A DNA stretch of 64,000 bases, taken from positions 15,324,500 through 15,388,499 of the forward strand of contig NC_135558.1 in NCBI RefSeq assembly GCF_964340395.1, in the 5' to 3' direction. Under the pieces are notes generated by a model. The model searched no databases. It saw only the letters and a list, made by a program, of their open reading frames with translations, and had not been told where the DNA came from. Shown here in pieces: positions 47,741 to 61,052 of the stretch; position 1 is the stretch's first letter; every line of letters begins with the position of its first letter. A program made the translations under genes and the position numbers. The DNA comes from Glandiceps talaboti (lineage: Eukaryota > Hemichordata > Enteropneusta > Spengelidae).

Positions 47741-48038
47741 GGGCTTGGAATTAACTTTTTTGTTTGGTAGTCATAGTGGGCTACCAATTTCAGAAACTGG
47801 TAGCCCAAGGATGGGGACCAATAGTTCTATATTCCTGAACTGAAAACACAGTTCCTCTATTGGAAATATGTGTGTTATTATAATACTTTATGTCCATAAA
47901 TCTTCCATCCTTTAAATCATCACATAATTAGTGGTATGTTAGCCCGAGTGGGCTACCAGCTGCAAATTATGGTGGCCCAATGACAAGAATTCTATTTGTT
48001 AGTCTGTGGACACGGGACTACTGTTAATTTCAAGCCCA
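47741..48038. mobile_element. hAT-type MITE, copy 2
   Basis: Matches 37,018-37,310 along its whole length, with 'ggaattaactttttt', 'gtggtagcccaagg'-like core and 'ggacacgggact'. The terminal GGGCTTG/CAAGCCC pair is retained but the outer CA/TG is altered. Confidence 0.65.
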
Positions 48039-49595
48039 GAAATTACTGTGCACAAATAAATGATGGTTAACTAATAAAAAATGAAATATTTCTTAGATAT
48101 ATCCCTTTACATAACATATATACACATGTAGACTGTATAATACTTTGTATTTGTCAACCCTCAACAGCTTTGAAAGGGTTGGTGGATGTGTGAGGGCACC
48201 CTAACATAGTCTCAGTACTGTACAGACTGATGTACGTTCGATGTACATCATCCATGTCATCTTAGAAGCATTCTCCAACATCGTTGATGTTATTTATGGA
48301 CAACATGGTGTCTCATCACGAACATATGGAATGAAAACAGCTTGCTTTATTTTAATAACCAAAACAGACTTATTCTAATAAATACTCATGTTTTACTTGC
48401 TTTTTCTTTTTTTTTACCATAATACAACATATATATGAATAGCCTTAGGGTTACACCTGTTCATGTCTGCATCCATTTTCGTTTGTTTGTTTGTTTGTTT
48501 TTGAGGGAGTGGCTATAGTTGTTGCCGAGTTCACTCTTATAATACACAAGTATATCTCAATAAAGCCCCCTCATATATTCCATCACAGTATGACTATCAA
48601 CACCTTTTTGTGCAATTCTTGTGATTTGGCTTTGAGTCCCCATTTTTTGACACATAACATAAAACTGTCTGTGATTGTTACAGTATTACATACAAACAGT
48701 GGATCAGAAACAGGTAATGGTCTAACATTACATTACACAGGAGCTTACATCCTCTGGCTGACTTTTCATCTATTAATAATATTTATACTACTATCACTAG
48801 AGGGCGCTGTTCATTGTCCGCCATGTTTCCTAATATTGTATTACAATAGATGTAAATGACATCATTCAGTGGTTTTCTCAATATTTGTCAAATAATAGTT
48901 CAGAAAACCATGCAATATTGTTTTTAGTTTAGAATACAAACAAACATTGCTGTTAAATGTAATCAACTGAAATCAACTCCTGGCAAATCCATATGCTTTA
49001 AAATTGTGAAAAATAACTCTTATGGCAGAAATGTGAACGCTGCCATTTTGAAATGGTCATTTTTATTAGTTAATAGTCAGAATTAATTCCACATTGACCT
49101 TTGACCTTGAAATTAGATTTATATTGGCCAATACTTTCGTTTTGGCTAAAAAAAGTACAAAATTTAAGAGGGAATATTCAACGCTAAATAAAATATATTT
49201 TTTAATTATTACGACACAAAAACATTAGGATATGATATTTCACAAAATGCAAAGCCCATTATTCAATGAAACAAGCTTTCATTGTATTTTTGGACCCATT
49301 GTTGTCCATTCTACTTAATCTGCTTGAGGAACATGCATCATAAAAAGGTATGAGGGATAGACAACAGCAATGTGTCTTTTGCACCAGAGTTTTGCAATAT
49401 TTACATACACAAACATCAGGCACATAATACAACATGCTTCGAATCTTGATTTTTGTTTTTGTGAATTGTTCTTTTCCTGAGTGATACCATCATCTCTGCA
49501 GATCATTGCCAAATCATTTATCGTGTAACAATTTGTGAATATAATGGTATCTCATGTATAGGAAATGTAGCAATATTAGTAAAAAAAAATTATTG
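48039..49595. other. intergenic, no gene seen
   Basis: AT-rich sequence. A plus-strand frame at 48,491-48,859 is Ile/Leu/His-rich, has no recognisable domain and begins in a (GTTT)n tract. It is treated as chance. Confidence 0.5.
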
Positions 49596-49935
49596 AGCCA
49601 GATGAAGAAATGTGGCAATGTCATTTTTGTCTAGACAGACAATGAAATGTAGCAATGTTATGATTTTCGTCTAGCCAGACAATGAAATGTAGCAATGTTA
49701 TGATTTTTGTCTAGCCAGACAATGAAATGTAGCAATGTTATGACTTTCGTCTAGCCAGACAATGAAATATAGCAATGTTGTGATTTTCGTCTAGCCAGAC
49801 AATGAAATGTAGCAATGTTATGATTTTTGTCTAGCCAGACAATGAAATGTAGCAATGTTATGATTTTTGTGAAATGTAGCAATGTTATTAAAATGTTTGC
49901 CTGCCAGACTGCAATGTTATTAAAATTTTGCTTAG
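49596..49935. repeat. 40-bp minisatellite, about 7-8 copies
   Basis: The unit contains 'gacaatgaaatgtagcaatg' and then 'ttatgattttcgtctagcca'. Central copies are nearly identical and outer copies decay. It lies just beyond the 3' end of the CTR1 gene. The regular minus-strand peptide is an artefact. Confidence 0.9.
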
Positions 49936-50034
49936 CCAATGAAATGTAGGAATGGAAAAAATGATTTTCATCAAGTCAGTTAATACAGTAAACCATAGAA
50001 ATGTTATTATGATTCTATTTCAGGTAACATGGTT

Positions 50035-50040
50035 TTTATT
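50035..50040 (-). terminator. possible polyadenylation signal of SLC31A1
   Basis: AATAAA on the minus strand, about 240 nt downstream of the CTR1 stop codon and before the minisatellite. Confidence 0.45.
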
Positions 50041-50277
50041 GCATATATGTCCATTATTAGTATCTGCAGTTTGATAAGTAACTACAAAACTCGTTAAAAG
50101 ACACACACAACAAAATATGGCTAGATTAAATCTATGGTTTCTCTCAACCTATTAATTGGTATATTTACTTTACTTTGAATACTGTGTTTTCCTTGGTTTG
50201 AGTCATACCATTTACAAATGGGGGTGATTTTGAGAAGAAAGAGTTCGTCTTTAAGAAACATCACAGTGCGTAGTTTA

Positions 50278-51087
50278 TCAGTGGCAGTGTTCATTAATGT
50301 CCACAACGACAGTTTTCTTCCATCCAAACACAAAATAGCCGAAACCGGCTCCAAGTGCGACCGCTATACACAACCAGACGTTGTACGTCATGAAAATCAA
50401 CATGAGAAAGTAGCTAATGACGATTTGTATCACGTGTAGTATTGTTTGTAGGAGATGGGATAAACTCAGCAACCGTGACCTGTAGATGAAAATAGAAAAA
50501 TACCAACAATTTGGTTAAAATATGGTTTTCAAATATCAGATATTTATTGTGTATTCCAGTTTTTTCAAGTGAAAACTACATCAAGTAGATATGAGATTGT
50601 TCGGGGTAAATTGTAATTTCTTTGAGTACATGTATTGTACTAATATGTAAACAGTATGTTTTTGAGTGCAGGACTGTATAGGGAAAAAACACTACACTAC
50701 AGTACAGAACAGTAATGTACAGCACTGTACTACACAGCACAGTATAATACAGGATAGTGTAGTACAGGACAGTACACTTTAGTAAAGGATAATGTACATG
50801 TATAGTGCAGTACATTATACAGCACATTACAGCACGGCATATCACAGTACACTACAGTACAGAACAGTATAGTAGTACAGGCTACAGTACAGTACAGTGC
50901 AGTACGACACAACATGTACAGTACAGCACGGACATTGCTGTAATTGTAATCAAAATTCAGTTCAGAACAGCACACTTGGTTCAAGAGGCTTTAAACTCAC
51001 CAAAAGTTACACAGACTCTAGCTGCTACATATATATGTATTTTCTACGAAGCAAGGGCACCACCACTGGTGGAATGTATTGGGTCTG

Positions 51088-51133
<46 letters not shown>

Positions 51134-51143
51134 TCATCATCAT

Positions 51144-51182
<39 letters not shown>

Positions 51183-54100
51183 GCAAGAAAGGTCTGCCTA
51201 TTCATTAATATTCACCATATATTGTTCTTTTATCACCTAATGTCATCTCATTGGGGTTTGGGTTAGGGTTTGGCATTTTACTTCCATTCCAAAACAGATT
51301 GTTGGGTAAACAAACTACAATGTCATGTAAATGTACTGTACTTTTTAAATCTTTAGTGTATACATGTATGTCTTTCTGTCATCTATTTTACTAGTATGTA
51401 TACACAAGTCCTGATTTATTTTTTGCTATGCAAGCTACAGAGGGTGTGTGTGACTGTAAGGCAATAAAAAGTAATTAAAACACCATCATTGATAGGACAC
51501 TTTGTTGACATGGAAATCACATATATTAAAGACAACAGATTTGAAGAACCTGTTAGCGACAGTGGCACATATAACTTATAAGGTCAAAGGGCATAGGTCA
51601 TCTGTCTTGGCCCATTTCATTAATCATCCTGTCACCTCCTCACACACAAATCGATATCACAAGTACAGCTAAAACATTCTGAAAACTGTCCCTGGGTTTG
51701 TTAAGTACTACTTCTGAGAGAGACCTACATGTGAAAATATTCAACTTAAATGATACTTGTACAGTTTTATGGGATTGAAATATGACTTTTATACTGTATA
51801 GTTATACTGGGATTAAACACGACATAAAAATAAGTCTTTGCAATGTTTGGTTACAGTTTTCTGAAATCAAACAAACTATACATCTTGTAATCCTAGAGGC
51901 TTGTTTATATATAATAGGACAAGTTACAAAGTTGCACACCACAAGTTTTATTAACACTGTTATATCAGGAAATTCAGCTACTGATAATTCTACATTGTAA
52001 CTACGGTCTCAGGGTGGACAATTTGTACCTGTGTTCAAAATGCTACTGAAATTTCATGTGGCCACGGATATCAGGAGACCTTTAGGTGTCAAAAGTTTCA
52101 ACAGTTTTGGGAGTCTTTTTGTGTTCACATGGACACAATAACTCAACTCTTGCATGTAGCTCTTAAATTTTCCTATACTGCACTCAAAGCACTTTACACT
52201 TGTAACACGTGATAATAGTTTTGTTCTGAATATACCACAGAGAGTGAAAGTTTTTGTAACGAATTAATGAGTCAAGGCAATGATGACCTTAAGATAACCC
52301 CTATCTGTCATCATCCTAACAAATTATGTTGTATCGGAATTTGCCTAGGCCATGGGGAAGACTCATATATACAAAAAATGTAACATATAATCAAGTCATG
52401 TGGCAAAGTTTCCGGCCACATATTAAGTATGACATCACAGATAGGAAACCCATTCAGATTTCCAATATCACATTGCACTATAATTCTATGCTACCTCACT
52501 TTGACTTGAGAGCTATCAGCAGAACATTGTGGTCTAAGCTTATGCTATTTGGAGACAGCGTGGTTGGTCCTTTGCTCTGATTGATTAAACTTTCAGGCAC
52601 GCTGATGCCACAGTCTTGTTCTACCAGAATGATTTACACCGTTTGATTAACATTATTTAAGTCTGTGTTATTGACCTTTATTGGTAACCGACTCGGAAAC
52701 ATTCACAACAAAGCACTTTGTTTGTAGTCAATCTATCTCATAAAGTACCTGACTTTTATGCGAACTCATTATAATATGATTGCCTAGAGAATCATAAGTT
52801 TGTGATTTTGTTAATTTCTTTCTTTTAAGCATTACTCCAATTCTACTTGTGATTTGTGTCTTGAGATACACCATATGCTTTAAATGTAGAGTTATTTGTG
52901 ATGACGACATTAGTTACGTTAGTATTTTATTCCTTTCCTTTGCTCCGATTGATTAAACTTTCAGACCTTGAAAGTTTTACTCCAGAGAGAACATTGAGAT
53001 GGCTAACATTACAATCATTTGAGGAAACCAACAGACAGAGACTGACAAGTGACATCTGGAAAAAACAGTGGACAAGCCTGTCATCGCCTCATCCATCAAT
53101 GCGACCTTGGTCCTTGTGTTTGGAATCATCTACTGAACTGTGGTGCAATATAGCTACGTGTAATGTAAACTGAGTTTAACTATATGCCAGCTTTGTTTTG
53201 CCGGCTACCGGCCCTTATCTACATGCACATCCCTGCTATATGCATATTACTCTTACCTGCCATGCCCATGTGTTTCCATAAGTACAGCATCACCACTGCC
53301 TTTACCAATCAACATAGAACTGTGTTTGACATTGACAATACTTTTCCTGAGTAAAGATTCTCTCATCACTTTCAAGCCTTCGTACAAGACAGCTAAAAAG
53401 AATATTGCGATACATGACCCAATAAGTGCTGTAAAATAAACACACAAAGAAATAGTATTGGTATTAGTAGTTAGTCTTCAGTGAAAGACTGAAATGAAAA
53501 ATAAATTGACGTTTGTTTTCACCCAGTTTTGAGTAGGGTGTTTCTGATTAGGCATAAAAAAAACTGAGTGGTTCCGATTACATTCAATTTTAAAATAGGT
53601 GGGGTAGGTAGATTTTTTATTTCATTTTATTATATTTTTTTTTTCATGTGTGAGTGTCTAGTTCAGGTTTTTCATTGTTTTCCAAATGGTCTCTGTGTTG
53701 TTTACTTCAGATGTACAGTCATTACAGACTGGAAGAAAAGTTTTATTTTGTCTCTTTAAGTTGATGTCAGTTTCTGCACCCACTATTTCTAGCGAAACTT
53801 AATGATTTTCGCAATTTTGTTATATTTTTCTCGAATATGTAAAAAAAAGTTTAGGGTCGGCGTCAAAAACTAGGGGGGGGGGGGTAACTGGAAACAACAA
53901 CTTTTTTAATTTGGCTTTACCACTAATTTGTCCACATGTAACTTCAAACCATGGTACATCATACACATGCGTATATAGATGTAACTATGAAGAACAGTTT
54001 AGCTAACTGCAGTTGGCCTGATCAAGTACCTTGTAACTGGCTACATATAGTTTAGTCAATCAACTATCAACGACAATTTGAGTATACAGAAACTTGAACT

Positions 54101-57100
54101 TGTAAAATCTGAAAATCAATTATCTTGCTCAATGTTCATATTTTGTGAGATATATAGCCATGATAGTGTTTGTTTCTAATACTTTTCACTTGTACCACAT
54201 ACAGTGTAACAATGGTGCAAAGATCTGAAAAGACTTCAATTTCTTACATTCTGGTACATGGAGTTTGAGAGTGTGGGGCAACAAATGTGGGCTTTGTTTT
54301 GATCAACCCATTCCGAACCAATGTAGGAGTTAAATTATTGCCAGAATGAAACAGACATGAGAAAATAATCCCACACGCAAATGGTCTGAGATTGAATATT
54401 CTGCACTCGGTAGGGATTTTTTTCTCTTATACACCTGTCTGCCCGTTCAAGACAAAAATTCATCAACTTGTTTGCAATATGCCATCTTAGTCTATTGGAG
54501 TGTGGGATTCTGTCAATCTCAACATATGAGAATTAATGCAGTTGTAATTATTTTAGCCCGTTGCATGTATTTTCCAGCCATCCTTCCAAAATTTACCTAA
54601 AATGCTATCACAGTAATTGAACACAAAACACTGAACATAAAGTCATTTCTATCACTTCAACTTGTGGTGGATTATTTTTTTTGGTTGCTACGGACCAAGT
54701 CTGTTTGAATAATTGCCTCCGGTCTTCATCCATTGGTTCGTTAGTACATGTAGTGTGGCGTCAGTTTTATCTCCATTAATTTGCTATATACTAAGTCAAA
54801 CTTACCTCCTACACTGTCTACCTGCCATTCTTTGAATAAAATAGTTACTGATTCACTGAAGTGGAAATACATCTAGAAGAAAATGAAAACACCAACTAAA
54901 GTTAGAGGAGTATGTTACTTAACCAAATCTGAGTATGTCAGATAGTCATGCATTTCATTGTACATTGTGCAAACTGAAACATTGCATGTTTTTAAATAAT
55001 CCCTCTCAAATAACATATTTCCATAAGTAGGCTCACATAGTCTCGGTTACCCAGCCTCTCACCGATGGGGGCTCTGCCAGACAAGAGTTTGGGGAAATGA
55101 GATTCCAAATATCCTGCTCAGGAAGTAGCCTCTGGAGCAGTGCATCATGGGGAGTCCTTCACGTTCAACATTACAGGCTGAACGATTGGGATACCTTTGC
55201 TACAGATTATCGCTTCTCAAGTGACTGATATTTATTAATTACAACAAAAAGACCTTGTAAGCACATTTTTTATGCTTGGAAGAAATGTACTGTGTGACTA
55301 CTGTTGCGGGGTAGTTGGAATGCGGTTTCCCAGACTCTCGTTTGGGGTGGTCTTATAGGCAGCGCCCTCAGTGGTGAGACGCTGGGTAACTGAGACTAGC
55401 AGCGCTCACATGTACATGTACTGAGAACCCACTGTAGCTGCCATGAAAGAAGAATGTTTTGTCTAATGATTGTTTTGATAATACATGTATTTCTGTATCA
55501 AATAAAGTGGTTTGGAGTATGATTATCATTATATAAAGAGTGTGTTCAGACATTACAAGTGGTCTTAGCAGGCCTTGTTACTTTGCTCCAGAAGAACACT
55601 GCTGACTATCATTTTCATTTCTGAGAGTGACAGAGTTTTTGAACTATTTCTAAGAAGTGTCCATGCTAACCTACTGTCATTTCAATGTAATTTGTAACTA
55701 TTATGTATTATATTTCATCATTGGTCCACCATCTAAGTTTACAGCTGTCAGGCATTGTGAATTTTCATCATTTTATGGCTGATCAATATGTTCAACTTCC
55801 AGTATATCAAACTTTTCTCTGACCTTTCCAAAGTGATTTCAAATTTAGTTTTACAGCCTTTGGGGTGGCATACATGTAGGTGCTCAGTAACATCAAACAT
55901 TTTACCTTCCCATGCTATACCCTGCACTTACATTTTGACTATTCTTATAAAAATATTTGTAGTAATAATTGAGGCAATAAAGCAAGGTATTAAATGACAG
56001 CCATTTTATTACAGGTAGTAATTTTATCCTTTATTACATGCACCATCTTGACAGTGTAACATTTAAAATTTTCAATATTCTCTAACTTTATCTGAGACAT
56101 TTTCTTGTTATCAGCATCTGTACAATTTGTACATAATTGATTGTCGATCTTCAATTTTAATTAAAGACATGTCAATCATCACCAAAACACAATGTCAGTT
56201 TTGATTAAATTTAACTAATAACTTCCAGTTTCATCAAATTTAATTAAATACCATAACATTTGGATTATGCATGGTTTAATTTGATTATAAAACCTTTATA
56301 ATAAGTATGTAATTATAATTCAATGATAAACATAGTTACATAAATATCAACCATGATATTTTGAAGTCCTTATTTTTGGATCATGGCCATCTGTGTGTCT
56401 GTTACAGGTAGTTTCAGGGAACATTAAATTTACAATATGGTCAATAATGTACAAATACATCATCTGAAGGTGTATACGGTTTCTATACAGTTACTAGAGT
56501 GTCCACTGTTGTTAGAACCATACATACATTTTGTAACTGTAAAGTTTTGATATTTTTTGTCGAAACTGCTCTGGCGACATTTTTAGAAACTGATTTGTTA
56601 GATAAAATGACTTTCTTGTAATATTACAGTCACCTTCAAAAGTATTTTTGGGTCCACACCCGAAAATCAATGCATATTATCTAACAAAGGAGGTATTTGA
56701 TGATGAAAGGGATGTATTCAAGTACTACAGTACCTATTGACAGACATACCTGGTACTACTCACAGTGGTTACATGTAATTTGCATTACTATTGTTTTAGC
56801 TTACTTTGGAGTGGTTTGATGATTGAAAAGTTCACTCAAAATGGAGCATCAATAGCTATTTACAAACAGAAACTATGTAGGCTTAACTAAATAAATATAT
56901 TTCTTTTCACATGTTAATTACATTAATTTACACTTGTTTAACATGTAGTTATCTAACAAGGGAAATATTCAATGATGAAAGGAAGGTATTCAAGTACTCC
57001 AATATCTAATGACAGACATACTACTCACATGGGCTTTCACAAAAATGTATACTTATTATACATTACATGTAATCTGTATCCTTAACTAGAGTGATTACAT

Positions 57101-60100
57101 TACACACATTAAGTTTGTTTAAATTCAATAGGAATGATTGAACAATCATATAGTGACTCAAAAGTAATTCATGACTTTCAGACCTACCCATACACATGTT
57201 ACTTGCATTGGTTTTTGAACAAACGATATTTAATGAATATTATTTTTTCACTAATTATGTTACTTAAGAAAACCATCATTTTTCACCATGTTCCTCCACT
57301 AAATTTTTTCTAGACTTTTGATATGTTATTCAGCATAAAATTCTAAGCAAGATGCATTAACAATTATTTCTGTTGCAATTATGTCAAGGTTCGGCCTAAA
57401 TTTTCCACTAGATTTACTGGACTAATATGTAGTACTAGTGGTCAGATGACATATGCTGGTTGGTTGGAACAGTACGATGTGCGCTGGGATTAAATCCGGC
57501 AAGACTTTATTACAGGTATGTAATTCTTTATCATGTGTGCTTCATAATTCCCAACGCTTACAGAAATTGGCACACCTGTTATGACAGGATTGCAGTTCTC
57601 AGGATTTACATTTTTTCATCTACATCTACATCATTCAGTCTAAATTGTTATTTCAAGATAGACGAAAGCCTGGTCCCACCTGAATCGATTTGAAACCGAT
57701 TCAAATTGAATTGAATATTAAATCGGCTTGAAACAGAGCTACGGATTTGAATCAATGCACTTTTGCTTTTTGCACTGGGTTCAAATCAATCACGAACTTT
57801 AAATTATTTTCGAAACCACACCCCTGGTGGTTTCGAAATATGAGTAATTGGTTCAAGTCGGTTTTAGTACATGTGGGGACATATTTTGATTCTATTTCAT
57901 ACTGACTCAAAATTCCATATACATGTATGGGGCAGGACTAACGTCTGTTTAGTGATAAGAATGATTTTAGCAAAACGAATTGAACTTACATCTAACTATA
58001 GACTGACAGATGAGCCTTTATGGCCGCGGTCTAATCTCACTTTCCCATTAGGGCAGGCGTGATAAGCCCGAACCGATGATGTCCTTACAGTCTAACATCT
58101 ACCCTGATAGTAGGTTTATGAATCCTCATTGTTGTCTACTCTATATGTTACTGTATTCCTTTACGGTTACATATGTACATGTTATTCCCCAATATTTTTC
58201 TTTGTTCAGCAAAGGAAAATACTAGTGATCTAAAGGGCCTTTGTCACTACGAGTCACTAGACAAGTAGTGACAACCCTTAAATCACGAGTATTATCCAAC
58301 TGAAAGAAGAAGAATATTGGAGAATAATACAATCATACCAGCACCAGTGATATCGCTAAAAAAATTGAGGAAAGTAATGGTAATTTTGATTCTTTTGACT
58401 CATATTTCAAACACAGCATAACCAGTGATGTAGACGGGTTGTCAGGACATAGACGCAGGTTGTTGTGACGACGTAGAATGACCAGAGTATATATATTCCA
58501 TATTTTTTGTTCAACTTGGCTTGTACATAGTACAATTGGATATTATTCCCGAATATTTTTCTTCATACATCAGAGGAAAATACTCATGACCTAAGGGGCC
58601 TTGTTAATTTTAAGTCAATGTTCCCTACTGTATTAGTATTGTTATGCAAATTAGTTGAAAAATTATTTAAATTAGTCCCCCCCCCCCTCCATCTCTGGAA
58701 ACTATGGAGAACACTGGTAACAAGCCATTTTTTTATATGAAAGACATTGTGACAAGTCTGAAGACTAAATTATATATTTAAATTTATAAAATCTACCAAA
58801 AATATTACACAGCTAATTGGAAACATTGAATTCAAAATGGACTTATTATTTATCGATAACAACTACCGGTAGTAAAAGTAGTACACACCCTGCATGATGC
58901 GTGTAGGGTCTATGTGTTACTGTAAGGTCTATGGTTTTTAAGAATGGCTTGACTGACTGTCACAGCAGTATTAGTTAAGACCTTGTATAAATCATCAGAT
59001 TGAAAGAAAGATCACAAAGAACAGATAAGCTTCTTATCTTCAACAATTAGGGTAAATCCTCACAGAGATATGTGCTAGCTACCAGTGGTTTTTATGTAAA
59101 GGTTCATTTAATAGCTACAGTGTATTTAGTGTTAATTAGACAATACATGGGAAGGTACATGTACATGTAGGTCGCCCAACTCTACTATGAAAGTACTACT
59201 TCCATAGTATCACAGAGTAACAGTGCAAGCATATGCAAAACAATAACTTGAAATCTAAAGATATACAAAATGATATTTTTGTAACATAACATATCAAATC
59301 AGAAATGAAATTATTTAAAACCAAATCTGTTTTTTTCTGTCTCTGTCTCTGTCTCTGTCCTGTACATACATGCATGCATGAATTTATTTACAACCTTTTG
59401 GACTTTCACTTTTGCATGTAATCAATGTTAAAATTATAATTCTGCCAAGAATGTGCAAATCTGTCATAGTGAGGTCGTTGCACTGTGATATACCATACAG
59501 TATTGTGTAACTATAACAGACAGACAGGTGGTCAACTTTGACCATTTGTTTACATTGTGTATCTCACCTACAGGTAGGTACTCAAGGCTAAGATTTACGC
59601 ATAGACATTGTTAAAATTCATAAATAACAGTTTTACATAGTTTTAGCAATAGGATTACAGCAGCTGTAATTTCAACAACATTTTCTCACGATTTATGTTC
59701 TTATTGTTTACTTGTCAATTTGTTGTCCCAGGAGCAGTACCACTTACATTGTACTACTACCTATAGCCAGCTATAGTAAGTAAGGGGTGTGTAGCCAATA
59801 CTGCAAATACCCATTGAGACCCCATTTTGACAGGTTTTTACAAGATGAAATTTTAGACCAAAATACATTTTGTAATATAGGTCTATGGTAGATTGCTAAA
59901 TGTAGTTTTCTCGCTTGTATTTTTGTCCTTCAGGTGGCAATGTTTTGGGGCAATTAATGGCACAGTTATGATTTGGTAATAGTGAATGGATAACATTTTA
60001 GACCAAGCAAAATCGAAAATAATGTAGAGTGAAACCTATTTAAACTCTTCACTCAAAGACAATGACCCCATTTCAGTCCAAAGGGCTAGAAAACAACCTC

Positions 60101-60960
60101 CAATGAGTAGCACACATTGACTCATATATACAAAATGTATGTATAGTGAAATATGGGGAGTAGCCCCCCCCCCCCCCCCCCATGGGTTGTTGTGCTTGTT
60201 TAGGCCCAAATGATATCTATCAATCTAAACCTGAGGAGTCCTCACAAATATACAATTTGTTAACAAACATGCACTTAGTCATGTATGTTCAGATTCAGAT
60301 TGTTTACATATGGCCATCAAGTCAGCACACAAACTGATTAGTATATACATGTAGATAATACAGCTAAACAGAATTACTGACCTGTTTCAGTATTCTTTAC
60401 GACAGGACAAACACATAATAATAGGTATAAATGTACAAAGGTACCATATACTGGGATTTAATTTTCATAAATAGTTAATTTTGATAATGATGATAATGGT
60501 GATGGTGGTGGTGTGGGTTGTGGTTTACTAGAATGCGTTTAGCCCTGCTACCCTGCTATGGTTTTATTTTTTTTATTTCGTGTAAAAATTGTGACAGGGT
60601 TTAAACAGGACTAAATGTTTCTTAAAAGATGATTATGATGATGCCCCATACTTTCACTTGTGTGCCTTCACTCTGCTACCCTTCTATGCATTTTGTTAGT
60701 TTATAATTGTAACGGGGGTTTGCTATGAATAAATAATTCCTTAAAAGATGATGATGATGACAATGATGAAACTGGGTTTAAACAGGACTAAATGTTTCTT
60801 AAAAGATGATTATGATGATGCCCCATACTTTCACTTGTGTGCCTTCACTCTGCTACCCTTCTATGCATTTAGTTAGTTTATAATTGTAATGGGGGTTTGC
60901 TATGAATAAATTATTCCTTAAAAGATGATGATGATGACAATGATGATGATGGCGGTGGCA

Positions 60961-61007
<47 letters not shown>

Positions 61008-61013
61008 AACGAC

Positions 61014-61052
<39 letters not shown>

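Noticed and set aside
48491-48859. 122-codon plus-strand frame with hydrophobic stretches
   Set aside because: It starts in a (GTTT)n tract, has no recognisable domain or splice context, and its composition fits AT-rich chance.
49596-49935. CRISPR-like array
   Set aside because: Repeats are directly contiguous without unique spacers and the genome is eukaryotic.
49751-49939. Regular repeat protein on the minus strand
   Set aside because: A 40-bp minisatellite read in one frame; 40 is not a multiple of three, so the frame cannot persist as a true protein repeat.
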